Counted from the first letter of the stretch, positions 23,346 to 32,997 are shown. The stretch: 36,438 nucleotides of DNA from Syntrophales bacterium (GCA_030656035.1 JAUSOK010000118.1:1-36438), one strand, 5' to 3'. A program made the numbers and translations. Notes: generated by a model from the letters alone, not told the origin.

Positions 23346-24701
23346 ATGAAGGATATTGACACTTCCCTGCATCGCGTGCCTCCCCAGAATCTGGACGCGG
23401 AACAGTCCATCCTCGGGGGGATTCTTCTGGACAACCAGGCGTTCCACAGCGTTCTGGAGATCCTGGAACACAGGGACTTCTACAGCGAGTCGCACAGGAA
23501 AATCTTTGCGGCTATCGTGGATCTTTCCGAGCGGCACGAGCCCAGCGACCTGATCACCTTAAGCAACATCCTCAAAGATAAAAAGCAGCTGGATCAGGTG
23601 GGAGGCATGGCCTATCTGGCCTCCCTGGTGGACAACGTCCCCTCCGCCGCCAATGTGGCCCACTACGCAAAAATCGTCAAGGAGAAAGCCATCCTGCGAC
23701 ACCTGATTGGAACGGCGACGGAAATTCTGACGAAAAGTTACAATACCGGTGCGGATATTGATGAGGTCCTGGATGAAGCAGAACGTGCCATTTTTCAAAT
23801 ATCCGAAAATAAAATCCGGCCCGCCTTTTACCCCATCAAAAGCATCATAAAGGACAGTTTCAAGGCCATAGAAAAGCTCTATGAACGCAAGGAATTGATC
23901 ACCGGCGTGCCGACGGGTTTTGGAAAAATTGACGATTTGACGTGCGGCCTGCAGAAATCCGACCTGATCATCGTCGCCGGCCGTCCCAGCATGGGAAAGA
24001 CAGCCTTTGCACTCAATATTGCCCAGCATGCCGCAACGGAGGGCGGGATTCCCGTGGCCATTTTCTCGCTGGAAATGTCGAAAGAACAACTGGCCCTCCG
24101 GATGCTGTCCACTGTCGCCAAAGTGGATTCCCAGCGTCTCCGGAAAGGATTTCTGGGAGAGACGGACTGGCCGAAACTGACCACGGCTGCCGGCCGGCTT
24201 TCCGAAGCCCTTATTTTCATCGATGACACGCCGGCCATCACCGCCCTGGAAATGAAGGCCAAGGCCAGGCGGCTGAAAGCGGAATCCGGCCTTGGCCTGA
24301 TCATTCTGGATTACCTCCAGTTGATGCGGGGTGGGGCCTATAAGGATTCGCGGGAACAGGAAATTTCCGAGATCAGCCGTTCTCTCAAGGCCCTGGCTAA
24401 GGAATTGAGCGTCCCTGTGATCGCCCTGTCGCAGCTGAACCGGAAAGTGGAAGACCGGACCAACCGGCGCCCGCATATGGCCGACTTGCGGGAATCCGGA
24501 GCCATTGAGCAGGATGCGGATGTGATTGCCTTTATTTATCGGGATGAAGTCTATAACAAGTCAGAAGACAACCCGGAAAAGGGGTTGGCTGAAATTATCA
24601 TCGGCAAGCAGCGAAATGGCCCCACGGGCATGGTCAAGCTGGCCTTCCTCGAAAAATACACCTGCTTTGAGAATCTCGCCCGTTCCGAAGATGTGCATTG
24701 A
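23346..24701 (+). CDS. dnaB: Replicative DNA helicase DnaB
   Basis: 451-aa hexameric helicase that unwinds DNA ahead of the replisome. The N-terminal domain begins VPPQNLDAEQSILGGILLDN (11-30); the RecA-like domain carries TGVPTGFGKIDDLTCGL (186-202), Walker A GRPSMGKTA (212-220), the SLEMSKEQLALRML stretch, Walker B LIILDYLQLM and KALAKELSVPVIALSQLNRKVEDR, ending GPTGMVKLAF. No intein is present. The start at 23346 has only a weak SD. Its TGA is directly followed by the stop of the convergent sigma factor gene with no spacer. Confidence 0.96.
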   Translation: MKDIDTSLHRVPPQNLDAEQSILGGILLDNQAFHSVLEILEHRDFYSESHRKIFAAIVDLSERHEPSDLITLSNILKDKKQLDQVGGMAYLASLVDNVPSAANVAHYAKIVKEKAILRHLIGTATEILTKSYNTGADIDEVLDEAERAIFQISENKIRPAFYPIKSIIKDSFKAIEKLYERKELITGVPTGFGKIDDLTCGLQKSDLIIVAGRPSMGKTAFALNIAQHAATEGGIPVAIFSLEMSKEQLALRMLSTVAKVDSQRLRKGFLGETDWPKLTTAAGRLSEALIFIDDTPAITALEMKAKARRLKAESGLGLIILDYLQLMRGGAYKDSREQEISEISRSLKALAKELSVPVIALSQLNRKVEDRTNRRPHMADLRESGAIEQDADVIAFIYRDEVYNKSEDNPEKGLAEIIIGKQRNGPTGMVKLAFLEKYTCFENLARSEDVH

Positions 24702-25562
24702 TTAACCATCTGATATCTCCGGTTCTTTCCCCAGATAGGGAATGGCCAGTCGCAATTTTTTTAACGCCTGTTTTTCAATCTGCCTGGCCCGTTCCCGCGT
24801 AATCCGATAACGGTTGCCAACCTCTTGGAGAGTCAATGGATCGTCGGCCATGACCCGGTGCTTGATGATGTATTTTTCTTTTTCATTGAGCTTTGCCAAA
24901 GCCCCTGCAATATTCCTTTTAACCAGGGAGAGCTCCTCCTTTTTGATCAGCGATGTTTCCTGGTCTTCACCCTTGTAGGTCAGGTGATCGATATGGGTCA
25001 TTTCACCATCCTCACCGACGGAAGCGTCCAATGAGAGGTCCCGGTGACTCAGACGAAGATCCATTTCCTCGATTTCTACGACCTTAACCCCCAGAGACTC
25101 GGCAATCTCGATAAACTCAGGACTCTTCTGCGAAAGGGTCTCCAGCCTTTTCTTCTCCTGGGAGAGCTTGAAAAATAATTTCCGCTGTGCCTGGGTGGTT
25201 CCGATTTTAACGAGACTCCAGGATTTGATGACATAATTCTGCATATAGGCCCTGATCCACCAGACCGCATAGGAAATCAGACGATAGCCCTTGTAGGGAT
25301 CGAATTTCTTCACCGCATGCATGAGGCCGATATTGCCCTCCTGAATCAGATCACTGAGCTTCAAGCCGTAGTTCCGGTATTCGTGGGCGATTTTCACGAC
25401 AAAACGGAGGTTTGAAACAACCAGCTTCTCCGCAGCCGCCATATCGTTGTACTTTTTAAGCTGGACCGCCAGCTTGAATTCCTCTTCCACTGTCAGGATG
25501 GGAAAACGGTTTATTTCGGCAATATAAATGTCAAGGGTGCCCGTTACGGCCGGTAATTCCAA
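24702..25562 (-). CDS. rpoH: RNA polymerase sigma factor RpoH (sigma-32 type)
   Basis: Group 3 sigma factor, about 286 aa from the chosen start (E. coli RpoH 284). Region 2 shows LRFVVKIAHEYRNYGLKLSDLIQEGNIGLMHAVKKFDPYKGYRLISYAVWWIRAYMQNYVI; the RpoH box is AQRKLFFKLSQEKKRL; region 4 ends LTLQEVGNRYRITRERARQIEKQALKKLR. An in-frame ATG exists upstream at 25622, but a promoter (25602-25629) overlaps it; TTG 25562 has GGGGG a few bases upstream and starts just before the conserved LDIYIAEINRFPIL, so it is preferred. clpB, a typical heat-shock target, is two genes away on the other strand. Confidence 0.9.
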   Translation of the reverse strand: MELPAVTGTLDIYIAEINRFPILTVEEEFKLAVQLKKYNDMAAAEKLVVSNLRFVVKIAHEYRNYGLKLSDLIQEGNIGLMHAVKKFDPYKGYRLISYAVWWIRAYMQNYVIKSWSLVKIGTTQAQRKLFFKLSQEKKRLETLSQKSPEFIEIAESLGVKVVEIEEMDLRLSHRDLSLDASVGEDGEMTHIDHLTYKGEDQETSLIKKEELSLVKRNIAGALAKLNEKEKYIIKHRVMADDPLTLQEVGNRYRITRERARQIEKQALKKLRLAIPYLGKEPEISDG

Positions 25563-25601
25563 GGATGCCCCCAGATATGCAATAATTTTATAGTTTATCC
25601 C

Positions 25602-25629
25602 GATATAATGATATGATTTCAACAGTCAA
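25602..25629 (-). promoter_or_regulatory. Promoter of the rpoH-type gene
   Basis: On the minus strand TTGACT (25629-25624), a 16-bp spacer and TATATC (25607-25602). The predicted transcript would start near 25595, downstream of the first in-frame ATG of the gene. Confidence 0.45.
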
Positions 25630-25692
25630 GCTTTTTGTGATCTGTCCGCCATTGCCCATCCGCTCGCTTGCATCACAAAATCATGGCCCGGC

Positions 25693-25720
25693 TTGACATA
25701 AACCGCAGATGTTGTTAACT
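25693..25720 (+). promoter_or_regulatory. Promoter of the diadenylate cyclase-like gene
   Basis: TTGACA (25693-25698), a 16-bp spacer and TTAACT (25715-25720). It is divergent from the rpoH promoter about 65 bases away. It overlaps an upstream in-frame ATG at 25709, which supports the start at 25754. Confidence 0.5.
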
Positions 25721-25753
25721 TACGCCGTAAATGATCGTTTGCAGGGAGGAAAA

Positions 25754-26623
25754 ATGGGCAATATCAATAAAGTCATTCTTGAGCATGCCTGTCGCATTGC
25801 CGGCGAGGTCGGCGCAAAAGCCGTTCTTTTATATGCCGCCGTGGCCGACGATCTCCCGATCGTCGACGATCCCGGCATCTGTATGAATATCATTCTCGTC
25901 ACCAAGGGAGATGAAGAAATCCCGGAAAAATTCAAAAATTGTGGTCTTTTGATTCATGTCCCCAATGTCAATCTCACCCGTGTCGGCCAGGTCAAAATCG
26001 CCATCACCAAGGGCATTGCGATGGGCCTTTTTACGCAGGGAGACAAGCTCGTCTGTGTGAGCGGCGTCCCGCGGTTTGGCTATGTGGATAGTATCTTCAT
26101 CGTTGATGTGGGCAAAGAATTCGAAATTCTGGTTTCCGGCAATTTCGGCGATATGGCCCAGGGGGTTTATCCGGAAGTTTTCGGCGCCGTCATGAACCTG
26201 GCGCTCGAACTGGCGGCCCAGGGCCGGGAAGGCCGGAAGGTGGGAACGATTTTTGTTTTGGGAGACCACGAAAAGGTCATGCAACTCTCCCGGCAGATGA
26301 TCATCAATCCTTTCATGGGATATACGGACGAACAGCGAAACATCCTCAATCCGGATCTCAAAGAGACCATCAAAGAGTTTTCCGCCATTGACGGCTCATT
26401 TATCGTCAAGGACAACGGCACGATTGTTACCGCCGGCAGACATCTGAGCGCCGCAATGGACAGCAGGGATTTTCCCCAGGGACTCGGCAGCCGGCATATC
26501 GCCGCCGCCGGGATCACGAGCCTTACCGACGCCATCGCCGTCGTTTTATCCGAATCGACGGGAAATGTCAGTGTGTTTAAAACCGGTAAAATCCTCGTCA
26601 GCATCGAAAAACCGATCGATTGA
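25754..26623 (+). CDS. DacZ-like diadenylate cyclase candidate (DAC domain with N-terminal PK_C-like domain)
   Basis: 289-aa protein. The C-terminal third (about 195-289) is a DAC domain: [20 protein letters not shown] (213-232) holds the DGA-type motif as DGS, and [28 protein letters not shown] (243-270) holds the RHR motif as RHI. DAC enzymes make c-di-AMP from two ATP. The N-terminal part (about 5-115, with [11 protein letters not shown] and [19 protein letters not shown]) looks like the pyruvate-kinase-C-like domain that fronts archaeal DacZ. There are no membrane helices and no DisA DNA-binding domain. Both catalytic motifs deviate, so activity is uncertain. GGGAGG precedes ATG 25754. 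clpB follows after 11 bases. Confidence 0.75.
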   Translation: MGNINKVILEHACRIAGEVGAKAVLLYAAVADDLPIVDDPGICMNIILVTKGDEEIPEKFKNCGLLIHVPNVNLTRVGQVKIAITKGIAMGLFTQGDKLVCVSGVPRFGYVDSIFIVDVGKEFEILVSGNFGDMAQGVYPEVFGAVMNLALELAAQGREGRKVGTIFVLGDHEKVMQLSRQMIINPFMGYTDEQRNILNPDLKETIKEFSAIDGSFIVKDNGTIVTAGRHLSAAMDSRDFPQGLGSRHIAAAGITSLTDAIAVVLSESTGNVSVFKTGKILVSIEKPID

Positions 26624-26634
26624 CGGGAGGCAGA

Positions 26635-29232
26635 ATGAGATTTGACAAATTTACTCTGAAGGTTCAGGAAGCACTGCAAGTCGCGCAGACCCTGGCGTCC
26701 CGGCAGGGACACCCGGCTATTGCTCCGGAGCACCTGCTGCTGACCTTTCTTGATCAACCGGAGGGGGTCGTGGGCGCCACCCTGAAAAAACTGGGCGCCG
26801 ACCCCGGCCGGATTGCCTCTGAACTCAAGAAGGCGCTGGACAAACAACCTCGTGTCGAAGGCGCCGGCGTCGGGCAACCGGGTCTTTCGCCTGCGCTGAG
26901 TCGCGTTCTGGATCAGGCCCTGACGGAAGCGGCCCGCCTTCGGGATGAGTATGTCAGCGCGGAGCATGTCCTGATCGTCATCTCTGACGAAAAGGCAGGC
27001 GATGCGGCCAGAATATTGCGCGCGGCCGGCGTGACCAAAGACGGCATTTTCAAAGTTCTGGTCGATATTCGGGGCAATCAGCGCATTACGGATCCAAACC
27101 CCGAAGACAAATACCAGGCATTGAAGCGTTATGCCCGCGATTTCAATGAATTGGTTCGTAAAGGGACCTTTGATCCGGTTATCGGCCGGGATGAAGAAAT
27201 CCGGCGCGTCATGCAGGTCCTTTCGCGCAGGACAAAGAACAATCCGGCGCTGATCGGCGAACCCGGTGTGGGCAAGACAGCCATTGTGGAGGGCCTGGCC
27301 CAGCGCATCGTCAACGGCGATGTTCCGGAAAGCCTGAAAAACAAAAGGGTTGTGGGTCTCGATATCGGCGCCCTGGTGGCCGGCGCCAAGTACCGGGGCG
27401 AATTCGAAGACCGTCTGAAGGCCGTCCTGAAAGAAGTGACGGACGCCCAGGGGGAAGTCATCCTCTTCATTGACGAAATTCACACGGTGGTCGGGGCCGG
27501 CGCTGCGGAAGGGTCGGTCGACGCCTCCAACATGCTGAAGCCTGCTCTTGCACGGGGGGAACTGCGCTGCGTCGGCGCCACGACCCTCAACGAATATCGC
27601 AAGTACATTGAAAAGGATCCGGCGCTGGAAAGGCGTTTTCAGCCCATCCTGGTCAAGGAACCCACCGTAGAGGATACGATCGCCATTCTGCGCGGCCTGA
27701 AGGAACGCTATGAGGTCCATCACGGCGTGAGGATCAAGGATTCCGCCATCATTGCCGCTGCCACCCTCTCGAACCGCTATATCGCCGACCGTTTCCTGCC
27801 CGATAAAGCCGTCGATCTGATCGATGAGGCCGCTTCCCGGCTTCGGATCGAACTGGACAGCATGCCCGCGGAAATCGACGCCATTGACCGGAAAATTATT
27901 CAGCTTGAAATAGAAAAGCAGTCGTTGATCAAAGAAACGGACAAGACCTCTCTGGACAGACGCAAGAAGCTCGAACAGGAACTGGCGGATCTGCGCGAAA
28001 CCATGGAGCGCATGAAGCGCCAATGGACGTCTGAAAAGGAGGCGATTAAAAGCATACAGGAGATCAAAAGCCGGATCGAATCATGCAAAACCGAGGAAAT
28101 AAATGCGCAGCGAGAGGGAAATCTCGCCCGGGCTGCGGAACTCCGTTATGGCAAGCTCGTTGAACTCAACAAGGAACTCGAAGCGGAGCAGCTCCGGCTG
28201 ATGGAAGCGCAGAAGGAAGAACAAATGCTCAAGGAAGAGGTGGATGCAGAGGATGTGGCCGATGTCGTGGCCAACTGGACCGGCATCCCGGTGGCCCGCA
28301 TGCTGGAGAGCGATGTCCAGAAGCTGATCCATATGGAAGAAAGACTCAAAGAGCGCGTGATCGGCCAGGATGAAGGGATCGCCGCTGTTTCGAATGCTTT
28401 GCGCAGGGCTCGGTCCGGGCTGCAGGACCCCAACCGCCCCATCGGCTCCTTTATCTTTTTAGGTCCCACCGGCGTCGGCAAAACCGAACTGGCCCGGGCG
28501 CTCGCCGAATTCATGTTTGACTCTGAACAGGCCTTGATCCGGATCGATATGTCTGAATATATGGAAAAACACGCCGTGGCCCGCCTGATCGGAGCGCCTC
28601 CGGGATATGTCGGCTATGACGAGGGCGGATACCTGACCGAAGCGGTCCGACGAAAGCCCTATGCGGTCATCCTGTTCGACGAGATTGAAAAAGCCCACCA
28701 TGACGTTTTTAACATCCTGCTTCAGATCCTCGACGACGGACGGCTGACCGACGGCCACGGCCGGACGGTGGATTTCAAGCATTCCATTGTGATCATGACC
28801 TCCAACATCGGAAGCCGGTTCATGCAGGACATGACCCTCGACGACGAGGAAAAGAGGGCGCGAACCATGGAAATGTTGCGGGCCGGCTTCAAGCCGGAAT
28901 TTCTCAACCGGATCGATGATATCATCACCTTCAGGGCCCTGAACATGGACGACATCGATCGGATTCTGGATATTCAGATGGACCTGATCCGGAAGCGGTT
29001 GTCGGAGCGGAAAATAACGCTGACATTGACAGAGAAGGCGAAAAAACATATAGCTGAAATCGCCTACAGCCCGGTTTATGGAGCAAGGCCGTTAAAACGG
29101 GCATTGCAGAAGATGATTCTGGATGACCTGTCCATGCTGATGCTGGAGGGAACGTTCGCTGACGGGGATAACGTCCGGGTCGATCTGTCTAAAAGCGGCG
29201 GCCTGAACTTCCAGAAAAACAATAAATCGTAG
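26635..29232 (+). CDS. clpB: ATP-dependent disaggregase ClpB
   Basis: 865-aa Hsp100 chaperone (E. coli 857) that rescues aggregated proteins with DnaK. Layout: Clp N-domain repeats (1-145), NBD1 with Walker [10 protein letters not shown] (208-216), AKYRGEFE (251-258) and Walker B VILFIDE (275-281), coiled-coil middle domain (about 405-530, the mark of ClpB over ClpA/ClpC), and NBD2 with GPTGVGKTE (610-618), then [17 protein letters not shown]. No IGF/L loop for ClpP was noticed. GGGAGG lies 5 bases before ATG 26635; the TTG further up is not used. It appears co-transcribed with the diadenylate cyclase-like gene. No CIRCE element or heat-shock promoter was seen directly in front. Confidence 0.96.
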   Translation: MRFDKFTLKVQEALQVAQTLASRQGHPAIAPEHLLLTFLDQPEGVVGATLKKLGADPGRIASELKKALDKQPRVEGAGVGQPGLSPALSRVLDQALTEAARLRDEYVSAEHVLIVISDEKAGDAARILRAAGVTKDGIFKVLVDIRGNQRITDPNPEDKYQALKRYARDFNELVRKGTFDPVIGRDEEIRRVMQVLSRRTKNNPALIGEPGVGKTAIVEGLAQRIVNGDVPESLKNKRVVGLDIGALVAGAKYRGEFEDRLKAVLKEVTDAQGEVILFIDEIHTVVGAGAAEGSVDASNMLKPALARGELRCVGATTLNEYRKYIEKDPALERRFQPILVKEPTVEDTIAILRGLKERYEVHHGVRIKDSAIIAAATLSNRYIADRFLPDKAVDLIDEAASRLRIELDSMPAEIDAIDRKIIQLEIEKQSLIKETDKTSLDRRKKLEQELADLRETMERMKRQWTSEKEAIKSIQEIKSRIESCKTEEINAQREGNLARAAELRYGKLVELNKELEAEQLRLMEAQKEEQMLKEEVDAEDVADVVANWTGIPVARMLESDVQKLIHMEERLKERVIGQDEGIAAVSNALRRARSGLQDPNRPIGSFIFLGPTGVGKTELARALAEFMFDSEQALIRIDMSEYMEKHAVARLIGAPPGYVGYDEGGYLTEAVRRKPYAVILFDEIEKAHHDVFNILLQILDDGRLTDGHGRTVDFKHSIVIMTSNIGSRFMQDMTLDDEEKRARTMEMLRAGFKPEFLNRIDDIITFRALNMDDIDRILDIQMDLIRKRLSERKITLTLTEKAKKHIAEIAYSPVYGARPLKRALQKMILDDLSMLMLEGTFADGDNVRVDLSKSGGLNFQKNNKS

Positions 29233-29320
29233 AATATCCATAAATATCTTGACTTACATCCGACAAATGAGGAGATAACGGCCCGTTTAAAAGTATGTGA
29301 TCCGCATAGAGGAGGAAAAA

Positions 29321-29749
29321 ATGGAAGAAAAGAAAGACAAATCTTTCATCATCCGCGACAAACGGATTTTTGGTGAAACAGGGGACGTGCGCCAGGACGG
29401 CGAATCTGAGGCGGAAGCAAAACCTGCCGAAATGCAGGCGGAACCCGAACAGCTCTCATCCGTGACGGAATCGCCGGAATCCGAGCGCGAAGAGGCCTTC
29501 CCGGAGGTGAATTTTGTCAATTTTGTCTTGTCCTTAAGCACCACGGCCATGTATCATTTCGGAGATTTTCCCGATCCGGTATCCCAAAAGGCTCAAAGAA
29601 ATCTGACTGCGGCCAAGCAGACAATCGATATTCTGGGCATGCTCAGATCCAAAACGGAGGGAAATCTCGATGACGATGAAAAATCCCTGATGGACGGACT
29701 TCTGTTTGAGTTGAGGATGCGCTATGTCAAGGAAAAGGAACGTCCATGA
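29321..29749 (+). CDS. DUF1844 domain protein
   Basis: 142-aa small cytosolic protein. A charged, low-complexity N-terminal half (EEKKDKSFIIRDKRIFGE, then Glu/Ala-rich to about residue 60) is followed by the DUF1844 core (about 65-140) VNFVNFVLSLSTTAMYHFGDFPDP with AKQTIDILGMLRSKTEGNL and a LLFELRMRYV end. Function is unknown. The ATG at 29321 follows GAGGAGG; the frame upstream lacks such a site. Its stop overlaps the ispE start (ATGA), a conserved pairing in deltaproteobacteria. Confidence 0.85.
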   Translation: MEEKKDKSFIIRDKRIFGETGDVRQDGESEAEAKPAEMQAEPEQLSSVTESPESEREEAFPEVNFVNFVLSLSTTAMYHFGDFPDPVSQKAQRNLTAAKQTIDILGMLRSKTEGNLDDDEKSLMDGLLFELRMRYVKEKERP

Positions 29750-30585
29750 TCCGGAAACTGTCGCCGGCCAAGGTCAACCTCTATCTGCGCGTTCTGCGCA
29801 AACGCCGGGACGGTTATCATGATATTGCCAGTCTGATGCAGCGGATCAGTCTCTGCGATGAAATGATATTCAGGCCGGCAGCGCGGGGGATCAGGATCCG
29901 ATGCCCCGGCAGCTCCCTTCCTGAAAATGAGGAGAACATCGTTTTCCGGGCAGCGGAGGCCTTTTTCAGGCGCGCCTCCCGTATCTCCGGCGGCATTGAC
30001 ATTGCCATCAACAAGAAAATTCCCGTAGCCGCCGGCCTGGGCGGCGGCAGTTCCAATGCGGCGACGACGCTTGTGACGCTGAACGAGCTCTTCGGGTGTC
30101 ATTACACAAAGGAAGATCTCATGAAGATCGGGGCCACGCTGGGGGCGGATGTCCCCTTTTTTATTTTTGAGAGAACGGCGTGGGCCTTCGGTATCGGCGA
30201 GCGCCTCCAGGTTGCCGAAGACATCCCTTCATTCTCGCTGCTCCTCGTTAATCCGGGCTTTGCGCTGTCCACAAAAATGATTTATCAAAATCTCAATTTA
30301 AGATTGACAAACGAGACAATTCATTATAGCATCCCGCGATTTTCGACGGTCCATGAGGTGGCTAAAGGGCTCTTTAACGATCTGGAAACGGTTTCCATCG
30401 GGATGCACCCCGTGCTGGCGGATATTAAAAAAAATCTGATGACGAACGCCGCCCTGGGGGCTCTCATGTCCGGCAGCGGTCCCACCGTCTTCGGCATTTT
30501 TGAAAAGGAAAAACAAGCCATTGTCGCGGAAAAGGCGTTGGCCGGCATGAACGGCTGGGTTGTATTCAGAGCGGCGTCCATCTGA
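29746..30585 (+). CDS. ispE: 4-diphosphocytidyl-2-C-methyl-D-erythritol kinase
   Basis: 279-aa GHMP-family kinase of the MEP isoprenoid pathway. LSPAKVNLYLRVLRKRRDGYHDIASLMQ at the N-terminus, the ATP loop PVAAGLGGGSSNAATTL (about 89-105), GADVPFFIFERTAWAFGIGERL and the C-terminal LMSGSGPTVFGIF are all diagnostic. ATG 29746 overlaps the stop of the DUF1844 gene by 4 bases. A tRNA-Gln gene lies 59 bases downstream. Confidence 0.95.
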   Translation: MIRKLSPAKVNLYLRVLRKRRDGYHDIASLMQRISLCDEMIFRPAARGIRIRCPGSSLPENEENIVFRAAEAFFRRASRISGGIDIAINKKIPVAAGLGGGSSNAATTLVTLNELFGCHYTKEDLMKIGATLGADVPFFIFERTAWAFGIGERLQVAEDIPSFSLLLVNPGFALSTKMIYQNLNLRLTNETIHYSIPRFSTVHEVAKGLFNDLETVSIGMHPVLADIKKNLMTNAALGALMSGSGPTVFGIFEKEKQAIVAEKALAGMNGWVVFRAASI

Positions 30586-30644
30586 ATTTTCCGGCCGTCC
30601 CGTGCGAAGATCCGGCCTGAGAGCATCTAAGATCAGAAAGCATT

Positions 30645-30719
30645 TGGGGCGTCGTCAAGCGGTAAGACACAAGGTTTTGGTCCTTGCACTCGGGGGTTCG
30701 AATCCTCCCGCCCCAGCCA
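30645..30719 (+). tRNA. tRNA-Gln (anticodon UUG)
   Basis: 75-nt cloverleaf with encoded CCA (30717-30719). Acceptor TGGGGCG (30645-30651) pairs with CGCCCCA (30709-30715) and the discriminator is G. The D arm contains AAGCGGTAA, the anticodon stem is CAAGG/CCTTG with loop TTTTGGT and anticodon TTG at 30677-30679, and the T arm is GGGGG-TTCGAAT-CCTCC. The starting U1-A72 pair is typical of tRNA-Gln. It sits between ispE and prs, apparently inside the same transcript. Confidence 0.96.
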
Positions 30720-30753
30720 ATAGAAACATGGCGGCAGCCATGAGAGGAATACA

Positions 30754-31695
30754 ATGCTTGAAAGAATTCGAATCTTTACGGGGAATTCAAATGTGGCCCT
30801 GGCCGAAAAGATTTGCGGCAATCTGGGCGTCCCCCTGGGAAAAGCCAGCGTAACCACCTTCAGCGACGGCGAAACCCGGGTGGAAATCAACGAAAATGTC
30901 AGAGGCATGGATGTTTTCATTATCCAGTCCAGTTGTCCGCCCGTCAATGTCACGCTCATGGAACTGCTGATCATGATCGACGCCATGAAACGGGCGTCGG
31001 CGGACCGCATCACGGCCGTCATTCCCTATTACGGTTATGCCCGCCAGGATCGGAAAGTGGCGCCGCGGGCGCCCATTACAGCGAAACTGATCGCCGACCT
31101 GATCACCACGGCAGGCGCCCATCGGGTTCTTTCGATGGACCTTCACGCCGGTCAGATCCAGGGCTTCTTTAACATCCCCGTCGATAATCTCTTTGCAACG
31201 CCGGTCCTTTTAGACTACATGAAAAAGAATTTTCAGGATGATATCGTTATCGTTTCTCCCGATACCGGCGGTGTGGAAAGGGCGCGGGCTTTCGGATCAC
31301 GACTGGGGGCGAATCTCGCCATCATCGACAAGCGCAGGGAGGGGCCGAACGAAGCTCAGATCATGAATATCATCGGACATGTCAGAGATAAAAAGGTCAT
31401 TATTCTGGATGACATGATTGATACGGCGGGGACGGTCGTCCATGCCGCCGCCGCTTTGAAAGAGGCCGGCGCCGTTGAGGTATCCGTGTGCGCCACCCAT
31501 CCCGTGCTTTCCGGGCCGGCCATTGAAAGGCTTGAAAAATCGGAAATTAAAGAAGTTATCGTGACGGACACAATCCCGCTGCTTCCCCAGGCGCAGGCCT
31601 GCAAATGCATCAAGGTGCTGTCCGTCGCGTCACTGCTTAGCGAAGCGGTTAGAAGAATTTACTACAACGATTCCATAAGTTCGTTATTCATATAG
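30754..31695 (+). CDS. prs: Ribose-phosphate pyrophosphokinase
   Basis: 313-aa PRPP synthetase (class I, ribose-5-phosphate + ATP). FTGNSNVALAEKI near the N-terminus, GKASVTTFSDGETRVEINENVRG, PYYGYARQDRK (ATP loop), SMDLHAGQIQGFFNIPVDNL, VSPDTGGVERARAF and the PRPP loop ILDDMIDTAGTVVHAA are all intact. AGAGGAA lies before ATG 30754. It is followed 9 bases later by rplY. Confidence 0.96.
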   Translation: MLERIRIFTGNSNVALAEKICGNLGVPLGKASVTTFSDGETRVEINENVRGMDVFIIQSSCPPVNVTLMELLIMIDAMKRASADRITAVIPYYGYARQDRKVAPRAPITAKLIADLITTAGAHRVLSMDLHAGQIQGFFNIPVDNLFATPVLLDYMKKNFQDDIVIVSPDTGGVERARAFGSRLGANLAIIDKRREGPNEAQIMNIIGHVRDKKVIILDDMIDTAGTVVHAAAALKEAGAVEVSVCATHPVLSGPAIERLEKSEIKEVIVTDTIPLLPQAQACKCIKVLSVASLLSEAVRRIYYNDSISSLFI

Positions 31696-31704
31696 GAGGA
31701 TTAG

Positions 31705-32355
31705 ATGGAGGCGATTGAATTAAACGCCCTTATTCGCAAGGAAACCGGCAAGGGCCCGGCCCGAAGATTGAGAATGGCGGGAGGCGTACCTGCCGTATTT
31801 TATGGTCCCAGTGCGGAGGCGATGCTTTTATCCGTCAACGCGGTGGATTTACTAAAATTGCTGAGGAAGCGCGAAGAAAATGTGTTCATCCGTTTGATCA
31901 TCGAAGACGGCGGCAAGAAACATGAAAAAATGTCCATGGTCAAGGAAGTTCAGATGGAACCCGTTACGAGGCGTTTCTATCATGCGGATTTTTATGAGAT
32001 CAGCATGGACCGCCCGTTCACGTTTGATGTGCCTATTCACTTCAAAGGCACGCCGGCCGGCGTTGAAAACGGCGGTGAATTGCAGCATGTGAAGCGGGAG
32101 ATCAAGGTGTCTTGCATACCGACAAAACTCCCGGATTTCATCGAGGTGGACATCAGCGGCCTCAACATTGGCGATCATCTGCGCGTGAGTGATGTCGTGG
32201 CGATGGATGGTCTTACGCTGCTTGACGACGGCGAGTCTGTCATTGCCACCGTATCTCCGCCCAAAGCGGCGGCTACAACGCTCGAAGCGGAAGCGCCTGA
32301 AGAACAGGCCGAACCGGAGGTCGTCGGCCAAAAAGGTGCAAAAAGCGAAAGCTGA
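31705..32355 (+). CDS. rplY: 50S ribosomal protein bL25, CTC/TL5 form
   Basis: 216-aa long form of bL25 that binds 5S rRNA. The N-terminal L25 domain (about 1-95) has LNALIRKETGKGPARRLRMAGGVPAVFYG; the C-terminal beta domain (about 98-190) has VDISGLNIGDHLRVSDVV. A Glu/Ala-rich tail follows. E. coli bL25 is only 94 aa; the longer CTC type is usual outside enteric bacteria. GGAGG precedes ATG 31705. It lies between prs and pth, a widely conserved order. Confidence 0.95.
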   Translation: MEAIELNALIRKETGKGPARRLRMAGGVPAVFYGPSAEAMLLSVNAVDLLKLLRKREENVFIRLIIEDGGKKHEKMSMVKEVQMEPVTRRFYHADFYEISMDRPFTFDVPIHFKGTPAGVENGGELQHVKREIKVSCIPTKLPDFIEVDISGLNIGDHLRVSDVVAMDGLTLLDDGESVIATVSPPKAAATTLEAEAPEEQAEPEVVGQKGAKSES

Positions 32356-32400
32356 TAAAGGGGTCAATAGACAGGAGGAACAAGCGAGAGGATCACTCTT

Positions 32401-32988
32401 GTGAAACTGATCGCCGGTCTCGGAAATCCGGGAAGCAGATATCAGTTCAGCCGTCACAACATCGGCTTCCTGGTCTTGGATCGGCTGGCTGACCAGCATC
32501 GGATCGGCATCGGTCAGCGGGGATTTGGCGCCTTTTTCGGAAAGGGAAACATTTCCGGTCATCCCGCCCTGCTCGTCAAGCCGCAGGGTTACATGAACCT
32601 GAGCGGGGGGCCTGTTAAAAAGTTCTTTGATTATTTAAGAATTGCTATTGTGGACGTCATCGTCGTTCATGATGACCTGGATCTGCCGTTCGGAACCATT
32701 CGGTTGAAGGCCGGCGGCGGTCACGGAGGGCACAAAGGGTTGATCTCGATCATCGACCACCTGGTCGATGCAGATTTTAACCGGGTCAGGCTGGGCATCG
32801 GGAAACCGGATCGCAGGGAAATGGTTGAAAGCCATGTTCTTTCGCCTTTTTCTGCGGACGAAATGGACCTGCTGCCGGAAGTACTCACAAAATCGGCTGA
32901 GATCCTGACCGAAATGCTCTCATCTGGGATTCAGGCGGCAATGTGTAAGTATCATGGGAAAACCATAAATAATTTTGAGGAGGTTTAA
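32401..32988 (+). CDS. pth: Peptidyl-tRNA hydrolase
   Basis: 195-aa enzyme that frees tRNAs from prematurely released peptidyl-tRNA. LIAGLGNPGSRYQFSRHNIGFLVLDRL holds the catalytic His of the RHNIGF motif, then LLVKPQGYMNLSGGPV, VVHDDLDLPFGTIRLKAGGGHGGHKGL with the catalytic Asp, and RVRLGIGKP. It starts with GTG at 32401, with AGAGGAT 5' of it. It lies 45 bases after rplY and 9 before hppA. Confidence 0.95.
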   Translation: MKLIAGLGNPGSRYQFSRHNIGFLVLDRLADQHRIGIGQRGFGAFFGKGNISGHPALLVKPQGYMNLSGGPVKKFFDYLRIAIVDVIVVHDDLDLPFGTIRLKAGGGHGGHKGLISIIDHLVDADFNRVRLGIGKPDRREMVESHVLSPFSADEMDLLPEVLTKSAEILTEMLSSGIQAAMCKYHGKTINNFEEV

Positions 32989-32997
32989 ATTAGGTGC

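Noticed and set aside
26167-28023. 618-codon open frame on the minus strand opposite the diadenylate cyclase-like gene and clpB
   Set aside because: It mirrors the codon structure of clpB, has no domain or ribosome binding site, and the + strand proteins are clear family members.
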